A DNA stretch of 64,000 bases from Sphingomonas sp. TDK1 (GTDB lineage Bacteria > Pseudomonadota > Alphaproteobacteria > Sphingomonadales > Sphingomonadaceae), in assembly GCF_001650735.1 (NCBI RefSeq), contig NZ_LXVY01000034.1:62001-126000 (forward strand), read 5' to 3'. Position 1 is the stretch's first letter, and each line of letters starts with the position of its first letter. The translations under genes and the position numbers were made by a program. The notes under the pieces were generated by a model. The model saw nothing but the letters and a program-made list of their open reading frames with translations. It was not told where the DNA came from and ran no database searches. Of this stretch, positions 8,026 to 16,671 are shown piece by piece.

Positions 8026-9337
8026 CATAGTCTTCGAACTTGTCCGCGTCACGCGGCCCCCCGGCGGGGAGCGGTCGCACCGCCGGTTCGGCCTCGTCGG
8101 GATCGTCGAGCTTGCCTTCCCAGCGCGCCACGACCGCCGCCGCCACGGCATTACCGACGACGTTGGTCGCGGTGCGGCCCATGTCGAGGAAATGGTCGAC
8201 CGCGAGGATCAGCAACACGCCCGCCTCGGGAATGTTGAAATGCGCGAGCGTGCCGGTGATCACCACCAGGCTGGCGCGCGGCACGCCGGCAATGCCCTTG
8301 CTGGTGACCATCAGGATCAGCAGCATCTGGATCATCGTCGCCCAGTCGAGATGGATGCCATAGGCCTGCGCGATGAAGATCGACGCGAAGGTCATGTACA
8401 TCATCGAGCCGTCGAGGTTGAACGAATAACCGAGCGGCAGCACGAAGCTGGCGATGCGCGGCGGCACGCCGAAGCGATCGAGTGCATCGAGCGTGCGCGG
8501 ATAGGCGGCCTCGGACGAGGCGGTCGAGAAGCCGAGCAGGATCGGATCGCGCAGATAGCGGAACAAGAGGCCGGTGCGCGGCCCGATCACCAGGAAGCAG
8601 GCGCCGAGCAGCACCGCCCAGAGCGCGGCGAGGCCGATATAGAAGCTGCCCATGAAGAAGGCGAGGTCGCCGACCACACCCAGCCCCTTGGTCGCCAGCG
8701 TCCGCGCCACGGCGCAGAACACCGCGACCGGCGCGAACAGCATCACATAGCCGGTTACGGTCAGCATCACCGAAACCAAAGCTTCCAACCCGCGCAGCAG
8801 CGGCTTTGCCTTGTCGCCCACCGCCGCCATGCCGACGCCGAAGAACAGCGAGAAGATCACCAGCTGGAGGATGTCGTTGCTCGCCATCGCCTCGATCGCG
8901 CTGGTCGGCACGATGTGGGTGAAGAACTTGGCTGCGTCGAAAGCCGAGCGATCGACGCCGCTCGAGGCGTTCGCCGGCGGTAGCGGCAGGTGGAGGCCGG
9001 TGCCGGGCTGGAGCAGGTTCACCAGGATCAGGCCGAGGGTGAGCGACACGAGGCTCGCGCAGACGAACCAGAAGAACGCCTTGAGTCCTACGCGCCCGAT
9101 CGCGCCGCCGCCGCCCATATGGGCGATGCCCACGACCAGCGTCGAGACGACCAGCGGTGCGATGATCATCTTGATCAGATGGAGGAACATCTGGGTGGGG
9201 ATGTCCAGACCATAGGCGATCGATTCCAGCGTCGCCTTGCCCGCTTCCGTACCCCCATAGCCGAGGTTGAGGCCCCAGCCGATCAGTCCGCCCAGCAGCA
9301 GCGCCGCAAGGATGAACCAAGTTAAACGTTTACCCAC
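8015..9337 (-). CDS. Dicarboxylate/amino acid:cation symporter (DAACS family)
   Basis: The 440-residue membrane protein begins with a transmembrane helix (LTWFILAALLLGGLIGWGL) and shows DAACS/SDF motifs: FLHLIKMIIAPLVVSTLVVGI near the N-terminus, the SSEAAYPRTLDALDRFGVP hairpin HP1 region, SFNLDGSMMYMTFASIFIAQ in TM7, and GVPRASLVVITGTL in HP2. TM8 holds DHFLDMGRTATNVVGNA, the substrate-binding segment. Family members import C4-dicarboxylates or glutamate/aspartate with Na+ or H+. The RTATNV motif is compatible with either group, so no symbol is given. It is transcribed alone, with a hairpin at its end. Confidence 0.92.
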   Translation of the reverse strand: MGKRLTWFILAALLLGGLIGWGLNLGYGGTEAGKATLESIAYGLDIPTQMFLHLIKMIIAPLVVSTLVVGIAHMGGGGAIGRVGLKAFFWFVCASLVSLTLGLILVNLLQPGTGLHLPLPPANASSGVDRSAFDAAKFFTHIVPTSAIEAMASNDILQLVIFSLFFGVGMAAVGDKAKPLLRGLEALVSVMLTVTGYVMLFAPVAVFCAVARTLATKGLGVVGDLAFFMGSFYIGLAALWAVLLGACFLVIGPRTGLLFRYLRDPILLGFSTASSEAAYPRTLDALDRFGVPPRIASFVLPLGYSFNLDGSMMYMTFASIFIAQAYGIHLDWATMIQMLLILMVTSKGIAGVPRASLVVITGTLAHFNIPEAGVLLILAVDHFLDMGRTATNVVGNAVAAAVVARWEGKLDDPDEAEPAVRPLPAGGPRDADKFEDYAGS

Positions 9338-9403
9338 TTTTGCTCCCCGAAGAATCGTCGGGCGAGGGAAGGGGATTGTTGGCCCCGGGTCAAGCCCGGC
9401 GGC

Positions 9404-11029
9404 TTAGCCAAGCGGCGCCAAGGCCCCATGCCAGTGCGCAAGCGCCGCTGCGGAATCGCGCCGAGCGGCACGCGCGTTACCAAGTTTGGCCTGAATTTCA
9501 CCGCGCGCGGCAAGCGCGACGGGGTCCTGTGGACGATGGCGTAACGACGCCTCTATTTCGGCCAATGCTTCGCGCGCCTTTCCGCTTTCGAGAAGTGCAA
9601 TCGCGAGGTCGCGGCGCACCGGGTACCACCAGAGCGGCGGATCGGTCCATTCCGACAGAGGTTTTGCCTCCTCGATCACGGCTGCGCCGGCAAATGCCTT
9701 GGCGGCGCGGTCCGGCCGATGATCGAGCATCGCCGCGCGGCCTTCCAGTACAAGCCGGGCGAGCTTTACCGCGGCGGTCGCGCTGCCACCCAGGGTATCC
9801 CCCCTGATCTTGCCCGGCAGCGCCCGCGCTTCGACACGCAGCCCGTCGCGATCTCCGGCCCGCGCATAGGCTTCGCCACGCGCGTAATGCCAGAATGCCT
9901 GGGCGATGATGGCATCCTTGGGCGGCGCCGGAATCGCCAGCGTTTCGGCAAGCGGCGCAAATTGGGCGAGCGCGATATAGCCTTGGCCGAGCACCACCTG
10001 CTTGAACGGGTCGAGCGTTTTCGCCCGTGCCCCCATTTCGACCAGGGGACGGGCAAGCGCGAGTCCGCGCGTCGCGTCCCCGGCCATCAGCGCGCCGCCA
10101 ACCCCGAACTGGACGTTATGGCCATGATAGGCGAGCGTCCACACGCCATCCGGCGCGTCGAGCTTCAGTCGCCGGGCATTGGCGAAGCCCAGTTCCACCG
10201 CCTTCTGGTTGGCGATGGCGGCGTCCTCATAGCGGCCGACCCAGTAATAGGTGTGCGACGGCATGTGCACGAGGTGGCTCGCCGCAGGGGCGATCGTCGC
10301 AAGGCGATCGGCATAGGGCTCGGCGCGCTTCGGGACGCCCGCGCCCTCGGTTGCGTGAATGTAGAAATGGATGGCCGGGGCAAAATCCGGATTGCGCTTC
10401 AGCACGGTTTCCAGCAGCGCTACCGGCCGCGCCATCTGTTCGGACTTGAAATCCGAGGCGATCATCAGCGCGTCGGCCGTGACCACCGCGATCGAGTCAT
10501 CGTCCGGATGGGCCCGGGCGAGCGCATCCATCGCATCGGCGAAAGCCCTGTTGCCCTGCCGAGCGTCCCCCGTGTAGCGCAGCTTCATCGCGGCGATCAG
10601 GCGCTTTTCCCTTTCCGTGCCGTTCGTCGCGAGACGTTCGGCATTGGCGACCACCTCCGCGAGCCGCGCCCGTTCCTTGGCATCGATCGGATAGTTGATC
10701 GTCGGGCCGGCGGCATAGGCCTCGCCCCAGCTGCACATCGCACAATTGGGGTCGAGCCTCCGCGATTCCTGGAAGGCGGCAATCGCAGCCTTGTGCGCGA
10801 AGGCGTGCGCGAGCTGCATGCCATTGTTGAAAAAGGCCTGCGCCTGGGCATTGCCGGTTTGGACCGGGAAGCCGCCGGGGCCATAGCCCGCCAACAGCGC
10901 AGGACGCGCAGCCGGGTCCGTCGCGTCCCCGCACCAATGCGGGCTGAAAGCGGCGGCGATCTCCGTCGCGCGAGGCGGCATGACCGCGCCCAGCAAGAGC
11001 AGTACCGGTGCGATAGCGACGAGTCGCAT
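9404..11029 (-). CDS. Exported tetratricopeptide-repeat protein
   Basis: Started at the ATG at 11029 (preceded by AAGGGA), the 541-residue protein has a signal peptide (MRLVAIAPVLLLLGAVM). It is followed by helical TPR-like pairs, including NAQAQAFFNNGMQLAHAFAHKAAIAAFQESRRLDPNCAMCSWGEA-type units (residues about 55-100), and a C-terminal TPR with LLESGKAREALAEIEASLRHRP. A small cluster of Cys residues (HWCGDA, NCAMC) might bind a cofactor or form a disulfide. An in-frame ATG at 11053 is a less likely start. It is divergent from the M24 peptidase, 94 bp away. The role is unknown; periplasmic TPR proteins usually scaffold other proteins. Confidence 0.8.
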   Translation of the reverse strand: MRLVAIAPVLLLLGAVMPPRATEIAAAFSPHWCGDATDPAARPALLAGYGPGGFPVQTGNAQAQAFFNNGMQLAHAFAHKAAIAAFQESRRLDPNCAMCSWGEAYAAGPTINYPIDAKERARLAEVVANAERLATNGTEREKRLIAAMKLRYTGDARQGNRAFADAMDALARAHPDDDSIAVVTADALMIASDFKSEQMARPVALLETVLKRNPDFAPAIHFYIHATEGAGVPKRAEPYADRLATIAPAASHLVHMPSHTYYWVGRYEDAAIANQKAVELGFANARRLKLDAPDGVWTLAYHGHNVQFGVGGALMAGDATRGLALARPLVEMGARAKTLDPFKQVVLGQGYIALAQFAPLAETLAIPAPPKDAIIAQAFWHYARGEAYARAGDRDGLRVEARALPGKIRGDTLGGSATAAVKLARLVLEGRAAMLDHRPDRAAKAFAGAAVIEEAKPLSEWTDPPLWWYPVRRDLAIALLESGKAREALAEIEASLRHRPQDPVALAARGEIQAKLGNARAARRDSAAALAHWHGALAPLG

Positions 11030-11123
11030 GGTCCCTTCACCCCTGTTCGGCATGCCGGAGATGCTTGCCGTCTACCCCCGCTTCGTCCTACCCGATCGGG
11101 GAAAGATTGACGAGGGGCGCAGG

Positions 11124-12380
11124 ATGACGGTTTGGGCAACGACGCGGCGAAACCTGATCGGTGGCATGGCGGCGATGCCGCTCCTGGGATTGCCGGCGAT
11201 CGTTCGGGCGGCAGAGCCGGATCTGGCGCAGCTTCGCGACATGACCGGCGATGCGCGTCCGATCGGGCCGGAGGAGCGGCGGTCCAGGCTCGTCAAGGCG
11301 CAGCGGCTGATGCGGGCAAACGGCATCGGCGCAGTGCTGATCGAGCCGGGGGCGAGCCTCGTCTATTTCACCGGCATCCGCTGGGGTCGGAGCGAGCGGC
11401 TGACCGCGGCCATTCTGCCGGCCGAGGGCGAGCCATGCATTGTCACGCCCTTCTTCGAAGAGCCGCGCACCCGCGAGACGCTGTCAATTCCGGCCGAAGT
11501 GCGGGTCTGGCAGGAGGATGCGGATCCGCTCAACGTGGTGGCGAGCTTTCTCAAGGACCGAAAACTGGCCGGGCTGCCCGTCGGCATCGAGGAGACGGTT
11601 CGCTTCTTCGCTGTGGATGGACTGCAGAAGCATGGCCTGCGCGTTACCTCGGCCAATCCGGTGGTTCGCGGCTGCCGGATGATCAAGAGCCCGGCTGAAA
11701 TTGCCTTGATGCAGCTCGCAACCGATATCACCATCGCGGCCTATCGCTTTGTATATGCTCGGGTTGAGAAAGGTATGCGCCAGCACGACGTGTCCCAGCT
11801 GATGGACGCGGCGACGCGCAAGCTGGGCGGCGACCCGGAGTTCAGCATGGTGCTGGTGGGCGAGGGGGCCGCCTATCCGCACGGCACCAGGACGCCCTCG
11901 CCGGTACGTGACGGCGCGATCGTGCTGATGGACTGCGGCTGCAATGTCCTGGGCTACCAGTCGGACGTGTCGCGTACCTTCGTGCATGGTACGGCTACCG
12001 CGCAGCAGCGGAAGGTCTGGGAGCAGGTGGCGAAGGGCCAGCAGGTAGCGTTCGCTGCGGCGAAGCTCGGTGCGCCGGCCGGCAGCGTCGATGACGCGGT
12101 GCGTGGATATTATGCTTCGCTGGGTTATGGGCCGGACTACAAGCTCCCCGGACTGTCGCATCGCACCGGCCATGGCATCGGGCTCGACGGCCATGAACCG
12201 GTCAATCTGGTGCGGGGCGAGGAAACGCGGCTCGAACCGGGCATGTGCTTCTCGGACGAACCGGGCATCTACATTCCCGGCAGCTTCGGCGTGCGGCTCG
12301 AGGATTGTTTCCACATGACCGAGGCGGGGCCGAAATGGTTCTCGACCCCGCCGGTTTCGATCGATCAGCCGATGGGATGA
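11124..12380 (+). CDS. Tat-exported M24 family metallopeptidase (Xaa-Pro aminopeptidase-like)
   Basis: The 418-residue protein starts at the ATG at 11124, after GAGGGGCGCAGG, and begins with a twin-arginine signal (TTRRNLIGG, then a hydrophobic stretch to IVRA). The creatinase-like N-terminal domain (LVKAQRLMRANGIGAVLIE) is followed by the pita-bread M24 domain. Metal ligands are visible as Asp in LMDCGCNVLGYQSDVSRTF (two Asp), His in HRTGHGIGLDGHE, Glu in SDEPGIYIPGSFGVRLED (two Glu). The enzyme would remove N-terminal residues before proline in the periplasm. An upstream in-frame ATG at 10980 would overlap the divergent gene and bury the Tat motif. Confidence 0.9.
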   Translation: MTVWATTRRNLIGGMAAMPLLGLPAIVRAAEPDLAQLRDMTGDARPIGPEERRSRLVKAQRLMRANGIGAVLIEPGASLVYFTGIRWGRSERLTAAILPAEGEPCIVTPFFEEPRTRETLSIPAEVRVWQEDADPLNVVASFLKDRKLAGLPVGIEETVRFFAVDGLQKHGLRVTSANPVVRGCRMIKSPAEIALMQLATDITIAAYRFVYARVEKGMRQHDVSQLMDAATRKLGGDPEFSMVLVGEGAAYPHGTRTPSPVRDGAIVLMDCGCNVLGYQSDVSRTFVHGTATAQQRKVWEQVAKGQQVAFAAAKLGAPAGSVDDAVRGYYASLGYGPDYKLPGLSHRTGHGIGLDGHEPVNLVRGEETRLEPGMCFSDEPGIYIPGSFGVRLEDCFHMTEAGPKWFSTPPVSIDQPMG

Positions 12381-12382
12381 CG

Positions 12383-12748
12383 TCAGGCCGCTACGCCGAT
12401 CGGCTGCTGCGCATAATTGTCGGCATAGGCATTTTCGACGGAGGGAAGGATGTCGACGATCTCGAACCATTCGTCCCAGAAGGGCGTCTCCCGGAGGCGC
12501 TCGACCAGCATCTCCCACGCATGATGATCTCGCACGTCCCACATCAACAGGTCGGTCACGCGCGCATCGTAGAATTCGACGTCGAAGAAGCGCAGGGCCA
12601 GGCGATCGCCGAACTCGGCGAAGAGCGGATCGAACAGCGCGCGCATCTTGGCGAAGCGTTCCGCCGGCGGCATCGACAGCCAGGAACGGCGCGTCTTCAC
12701 CAGCATGAAGATGGTCATTACCGTCTTGGCGGGTATGTCGGTCGTCAT
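12383..12748 (-). CDS. Darcynin family protein
   Basis: The 121-residue protein matches the darcynin family along its length: TIFMLVKTRRSWLSMPPAERF, then LRFFDVEFYDARVTDLLMW, HAWEMLVERLRETPFWDEWF and EIVDILPSVENAYADNYA. Darcynins are small cytoplasmic ferredoxin-like-fold proteins of unknown biochemical function. The ATG has GGAG about eight bases upstream. The gene is divergent from a TetR regulator and ends 2 bases from the convergent M24 peptidase. The arrangement suggests control by that regulator. Confidence 0.85.
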   Translation of the reverse strand: MTTDIPAKTVMTIFMLVKTRRSWLSMPPAERFAKMRALFDPLFAEFGDRLALRFFDVEFYDARVTDLLMWDVRDHHAWEMLVERLRETPFWDEWFEIVDILPSVENAYADNYAQQPIGVAA

Positions 12749-12759
12749 CGTTCAAAACT

Positions 12760-12781
12760 CCTTGGTTGGGGTGCGCCAAGG
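12760..12781. promoter_or_regulatory. Candidate TetR operator in darcynin/tetR intergenic region
   Basis: CCTTGG and CCAAGG are separated by ten bases in the 86-bp gap between the divergent darcynin and TetR genes, overlapping the darcynin ribosome-binding site. The arms are short, so this is tentative. Confidence 0.3.
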
Positions 12782-12834
12782 GTGCGTCGGCTGCCGCTTT
12801 CGGCCTACTCGCATTCGGAAAGGGTGGGGGTGTC

Positions 12835-13482
12835 ATGGCGGTAACGCCGCGTAAACGGCCGCGGCAACAGCGTGCGCAAGCGATGGTGGAGGCGATCGTC
12901 GAGGCGGCGGCTCGCATTTTCGAATCGGAAGGGCCGTCCGGCTACACCACCAATGCCATCGCCGAGCGGGCGGGGGCGAGCATCGGCTCGCTCTACCAGT
13001 ATTTCCCTGACAAGGATGCGATCACCGCGGCACTGATCCGGCGCGAGACGGCCCGGTTCCTTGCCGATGCGCGGGAGTCAGCGCGGGCACCGGACTGGGC
13101 CACGGCCCTCCAGATCCTGATCGACGCGGCCGTGGGACATCAGCTGCGCCGCCCGGACCTCGCCCGGCTGATCGACGTGGAGGAAGCGCGACTGCCGCTG
13201 CAGCACGAGAACCGGGGGGTGACGGAGGTGCTGGAGCAGTTGATCGACGCCGCGCTTTTCCGTCCCGCCGCTCCGCGGATACCCGATCGGCAGGAGGCCG
13301 CGGGCGACCTGATTGCGTTGGTCAAGGGCATGGTGGACGCGGCCGGCGAGCGCGGGGAAGAGGATGCGGAGCGGCTCGGCACGCGGGTACGGGCGGCGGC
13401 CTTTGGCTATCTCGCCACTATGGAGCGGAACGATGACGTCGATCGACGTGTTTCGCTTGAGCGAAAGCCCGCTCGCCCCTAA
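12835..13482 (+). CDS. TetR/AcrR family transcriptional regulator
   Basis: The 215-residue protein has an N-terminal TetR helix-turn-helix (MVEAIVEAAARIFESEG, then TTNAIAERAGASIGSLYQYFPDKDAI, residues about 15-60) and a ligand-binding helical C-terminal domain (AETAR... AALFRPAAPRIPDRQEAAGDLIALVKGMV). The ATG at 12835 follows a G-rich stretch; an in-frame GTG/ATG further upstream at 12766 is less likely. It is divergent from the darcynin gene and lies 9 bp upstream of alaS on the same strand, so alaS may be partly cotranscribed. The ligand is unknown. Confidence 0.9.
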   Translation: MAVTPRKRPRQQRAQAMVEAIVEAAARIFESEGPSGYTTNAIAERAGASIGSLYQYFPDKDAITAALIRRETARFLADARESARAPDWATALQILIDAAVGHQLRRPDLARLIDVEEARLPLQHENRGVTEVLEQLIDAALFRPAAPRIPDRQEAAGDLIALVKGMVDAAGERGEEDAERLGTRVRAAAFGYLATMERNDDVDRRVSLERKPARP

Positions 13483-13491
13483 GTCGGCCTG

Positions 13492-16143
13492 ATGACGTCG
13501 ACCAATGATATCCGCCGCTCGTTTCTCGACTATTTCGAGGGCCAGGGCCATGCCCGCGTCCCCAGCGCGCCGCTGGTGCCGCACAACGATCCCACGCTGA
13601 TGTTCGTGAATGCGGGCATGGTGCCGTTCAAGAACGTGTTCACCGGCCTGGAATCGCGCCCCTACAGCACCGCGACCAGCAGCCAGAAGTGCGTGCGCGC
13701 GGGCGGCAAGCATAACGATCTCGACAATGTCGGCTATACTGCCCGGCATCACACTTTCTTCGAGATGCTCGGCAATTTCTCGTTCGGCGACTATTTCAAG
13801 GAGCAGGCGATCACCCATGCCTGGACGCTCCTCACCAGGGAATGGGGCATTCCGGCCGAGAAGCTGACCGTCACGGTGTACCATACCGACGACCAGGCGT
13901 TCGACCTGTGGAAGAAGATCGCAGGGCTTCCCGATCACAAGATCATCCGCATCCCGACCAAGGACAATTTCTGGGCGATGGGCTCGGACGGTCCCTGCGG
14001 CCCCTGCTCCGAAATCTTCTACGATCACGGTGAGCACATCTATGGCGGCCCCCCGGGCTCGCCCGAGGAGGATGGCGACCGTTTCGTCGAGATCTGGAAC
14101 CTCGTCTTCATGCAGTTCGTGCAGGAAAATGACGAGATCATCGGCGACCTGCCGCGGCCCAGCATCGACACCGGCATGGGGCTGGAGCGCATCGCCGCCG
14201 TGCTCCAGGGCGTCCACAACAATTACGACATCGACACCTTCAAGGCGCTGATCGACCAGTCGGCGGCGCTGACCGGCACGTCGGCGAGCGGCGATCAGGT
14301 CGCCAGCCACCGCGTGATCGCCGATCACCTGCGCTCGTCGGGCTTCCTCGTCGCGGACGGCGTGCTGCCGGCGAACGAGGGCCGTGGCTATGTCCTCCGC
14401 CGCATCATGCGCCGCGCGATGCGCCATGCGCACCTGCTCGGTGCGAAGGATCCGCTGATGCACCGGCTGGTGCCGTCGCTGGTCGCCGAGATGGGCGCTG
14501 CCTATCCGGAGCTGGTCCGCGCGCAGCCGCTGATCGAGGCGACCTTGCTCCAGGAGGAAACCCGCTTCCGCCAGACGCTCGCCAACGGCCTTCGCCTGCT
14601 CGATGAGGCGACGGTGGGCCTCAAGGCCGGCGACACGCTGCCGGGCGCGACCGCGTTCAAGCTCTACGACACCTTCGGCTTCCCCTATGACCTGACCGAG
14701 GACGCGCTACGCGCCAACGAGATCGGCGTCGATCGCGCCGGCTTCGACGCCGCGATGGCCGAGCAGAAGCGTGCTGCCCGCGCCGCCTGGAAGGGCTCGG
14801 GCGAGAAGGCCTCGGAAGAGCTGTGGTACGATCTCGCCGACGAGCTCGGCGGCACCGAATTCACCGGCTATGTCAGCACCGAGGGCGAGGGCCAGGTGGT
14901 GGCGCTGGTCAAGGACGGTGCGCGGGTGGAAAAGGCGGTCGCCGGCGACACGGTGACGATCCTCACGAACCAGACGCCTTTCTACGGCGAGAGCGGCGGC
15001 CAGATGGGCGATGTGGGCGTGATCGGCAACGACAAGCTGCGCGCGCTGGTCGATGACACGTCGAAGCCGCTCGGCCGTCTGCATGCGCATCACGCCAAGA
15101 TCGAGAATGGCGAGGTTGCCGTGGGCGACGCCGTCCACCTCTCGGTCGATGTCGCACATCGCGACCAGGTCCGCGCCAACCACTCGGCGACCCACCTGCT
15201 GCACGCGGCGCTGCGCAAGCGGCTCGGCACCCATGTCAGCCAGAAGGGCAGCCTGGTGGCGCCCGAGCGGCTGCGCTTCGACTTCTCGCACCCCTCGGCG
15301 CTGACGCCCGAGCAGATCGCGCAGGTCGAGGCCGATGTGAACGCGCAGATCCGCCACAACGGCACGGTCGAGACGCGCCTGATGACCCCGGACGACGCGA
15401 TCGCCGCGGGTGCGATGGCGCTCTTCGGCGAGAAGTATGGCGACGAGGTTCGCGTGCTGTCGATGGGGCTGGGCGAGGATGCGTCCTATTCGGTCGAGCT
15501 GTGCGGCGGTACGCATGTCAACGCGACGGGCGACATCGCGATCTTCAAGATCGTCTCGGAAAGCGCCGTCTCTTCGGGCGTGCGCCGTATCGAGGCGCTG
15601 ACCGGCGAGGGCGCACGGCTGTGGCTCAACGCCCGCGACGAGCGGCTGCGGGAAGCCGCCGCCGCGCTCAAGACCGCGCCGGACGATGTCCCCGCGCGTG
15701 TGGCGGCGCTGGTCGAGGAGCGCCGCAAGCTCGAGCGCGAACTGGCCGAGGCCAAGAAAGCGCTGGCACTTGGCGGCGGTGCCGGGGCTGCACCGGCAGG
15801 TCCGGAGCAGGTGCACGGCATCAACTTCGTCGGCCAGGTGCTCGACGGGCTGGAAGCCAAGGCGCTGCGCGGCGCGGTGGACGAGGCCAAGGCACGGATC
15901 GGCAGCGGCGTGGTCGCGCTGGTCGCGGTGAACGAGGGCCGTGCGTCGGTCGCGGTCGGTGTCAGCGACGGAATCGGCGTCAGCGCCGTGGACCTGGTGA
16001 AGGTCGCGGTGGCGGTGCTCGGCGGCCAGGGCGGCGGCGGCCGTCCGGACATGGCGCAGGGCGGCGGTCCGGACGGGGCCAAGGGTGCCGACGCGCTCGC
16101 GGCGGTGAAGGCGGCGCTGGCGGAAGCCCAGGTCGCCGCCTGA
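13492..16143 (+). CDS. alaS: Alanyl-tRNA synthetase
   Basis: The 883-residue protein is a complete AlaRS. The N-terminal catalytic domain shows motif 1/2 features (RRSFLDYFEGQGHARVPSAPLVP, NAGMVPFKNVFTG, ARHHTFFEMLGNFSFGDYFK). The middle holds ARRIMRRAMRHAHLLG-type tRNA-binding helices. The editing domain follows with NHSATHLLHAALRK and the zinc site region ELCGGTHVNATGDI. The C-Ala domain is Gly/Ala rich and ends in SAVDLVKVAVAVLGGQGGGGRPDMAQGGG. It charges tRNA-Ala and clears Ser/Gly mischarging. The ATG follows directly behind the TetR gene. Confidence 0.98.
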   Translation: MTSTNDIRRSFLDYFEGQGHARVPSAPLVPHNDPTLMFVNAGMVPFKNVFTGLESRPYSTATSSQKCVRAGGKHNDLDNVGYTARHHTFFEMLGNFSFGDYFKEQAITHAWTLLTREWGIPAEKLTVTVYHTDDQAFDLWKKIAGLPDHKIIRIPTKDNFWAMGSDGPCGPCSEIFYDHGEHIYGGPPGSPEEDGDRFVEIWNLVFMQFVQENDEIIGDLPRPSIDTGMGLERIAAVLQGVHNNYDIDTFKALIDQSAALTGTSASGDQVASHRVIADHLRSSGFLVADGVLPANEGRGYVLRRIMRRAMRHAHLLGAKDPLMHRLVPSLVAEMGAAYPELVRAQPLIEATLLQEETRFRQTLANGLRLLDEATVGLKAGDTLPGATAFKLYDTFGFPYDLTEDALRANEIGVDRAGFDAAMAEQKRAARAAWKGSGEKASEELWYDLADELGGTEFTGYVSTEGEGQVVALVKDGARVEKAVAGDTVTILTNQTPFYGESGGQMGDVGVIGNDKLRALVDDTSKPLGRLHAHHAKIENGEVAVGDAVHLSVDVAHRDQVRANHSATHLLHAALRKRLGTHVSQKGSLVAPERLRFDFSHPSALTPEQIAQVEADVNAQIRHNGTVETRLMTPDDAIAAGAMALFGEKYGDEVRVLSMGLGEDASYSVELCGGTHVNATGDIAIFKIVSESAVSSGVRRIEALTGEGARLWLNARDERLREAAAALKTAPDDVPARVAALVEERRKLERELAEAKKALALGGGAGAAPAGPEQVHGINFVGQVLDGLEAKALRGAVDEAKARIGSGVVALVAVNEGRASVAVGVSDGIGVSAVDLVKVAVAVLGGQGGGGRPDMAQGGGPDGAKGADALAAVKAALAEAQVAA

Positions 16144-16152
16144 TCCCAAGGG

Positions 16153-16668
16153 TCAGCGCCCGGGGGCGTAGCCGTCCTCGGGCAATACCCAGATCGCCGT
16201 CTGGCTCATGTCGGCGCGGAGCAGGCCGTCGATCGTGACATTAACCGTCAGCTCGCCGGCGCCCGCGTCGCGATAGCAACGCTCATGCCCGGCAAGCGGC
16301 TGCAGCGCCTCGAGCAGCTTGCTGCGCGTGTTCGCCTCCAGCGCGGGGCTCAGCGCCGTGCCGTTGCTCGTCAGCTTGCCTGCATTGAAATCGGCGGGGC
16401 GGACTCGGCTGCACACGGCCCCCTCGCGAACCTGACCGAAGGTGGAATATTCCAGCACGATCAGCGGATCGCGGTTTACCACGCCGGTCACCAGCGCATC
16501 GAAGCTGCCATCGCCGCGCAGCGTGTAGCGGACGATCGTGCCGCAGGTGCGGGCATTGCGGTCGGGATCGACGCACCGGATTCGCCCTGCCTTGGCGGGT
16601 GCAAGCGGATCCGGAACAGCGTCGCCCTGCAAGGGGGCGAGCAGGGCAAGGACGAGGGGTAGCAGCAT
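16153..16668 (-). CDS. Hypothetical exported protein
   Basis: The 171-residue protein starts with a short signal peptide (MLLPLVLALLAPLQGDA) and contains four or more Cys residues (RIRCVDPDRNARTCGTI, CSRVRP, ERCYRD), suggesting disulfides in the periplasm. I recognise no family. Proteins of this sort, annotated as hypothetical, are common in sphingomonads. It begins 3 bp after the CPA2 antiporter stop and is very likely cotranscribed with it. Its end faces alaS, 9 bp away. Confidence 0.7.
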   Translation of the reverse strand: MLLPLVLALLAPLQGDAVPDPLAPAKAGRIRCVDPDRNARTCGTIVRYTLRGDGSFDALVTGVVNRDPLIVLEYSTFGQVREGAVCSRVRPADFNAGKLTSNGTALSPALEANTRSKLLEALQPLAGHERCYRDAGAGELTVNVTIDGLLRADMSQTAIWVLPEDGYAPGR

Positions 16669-16671
16669 AGG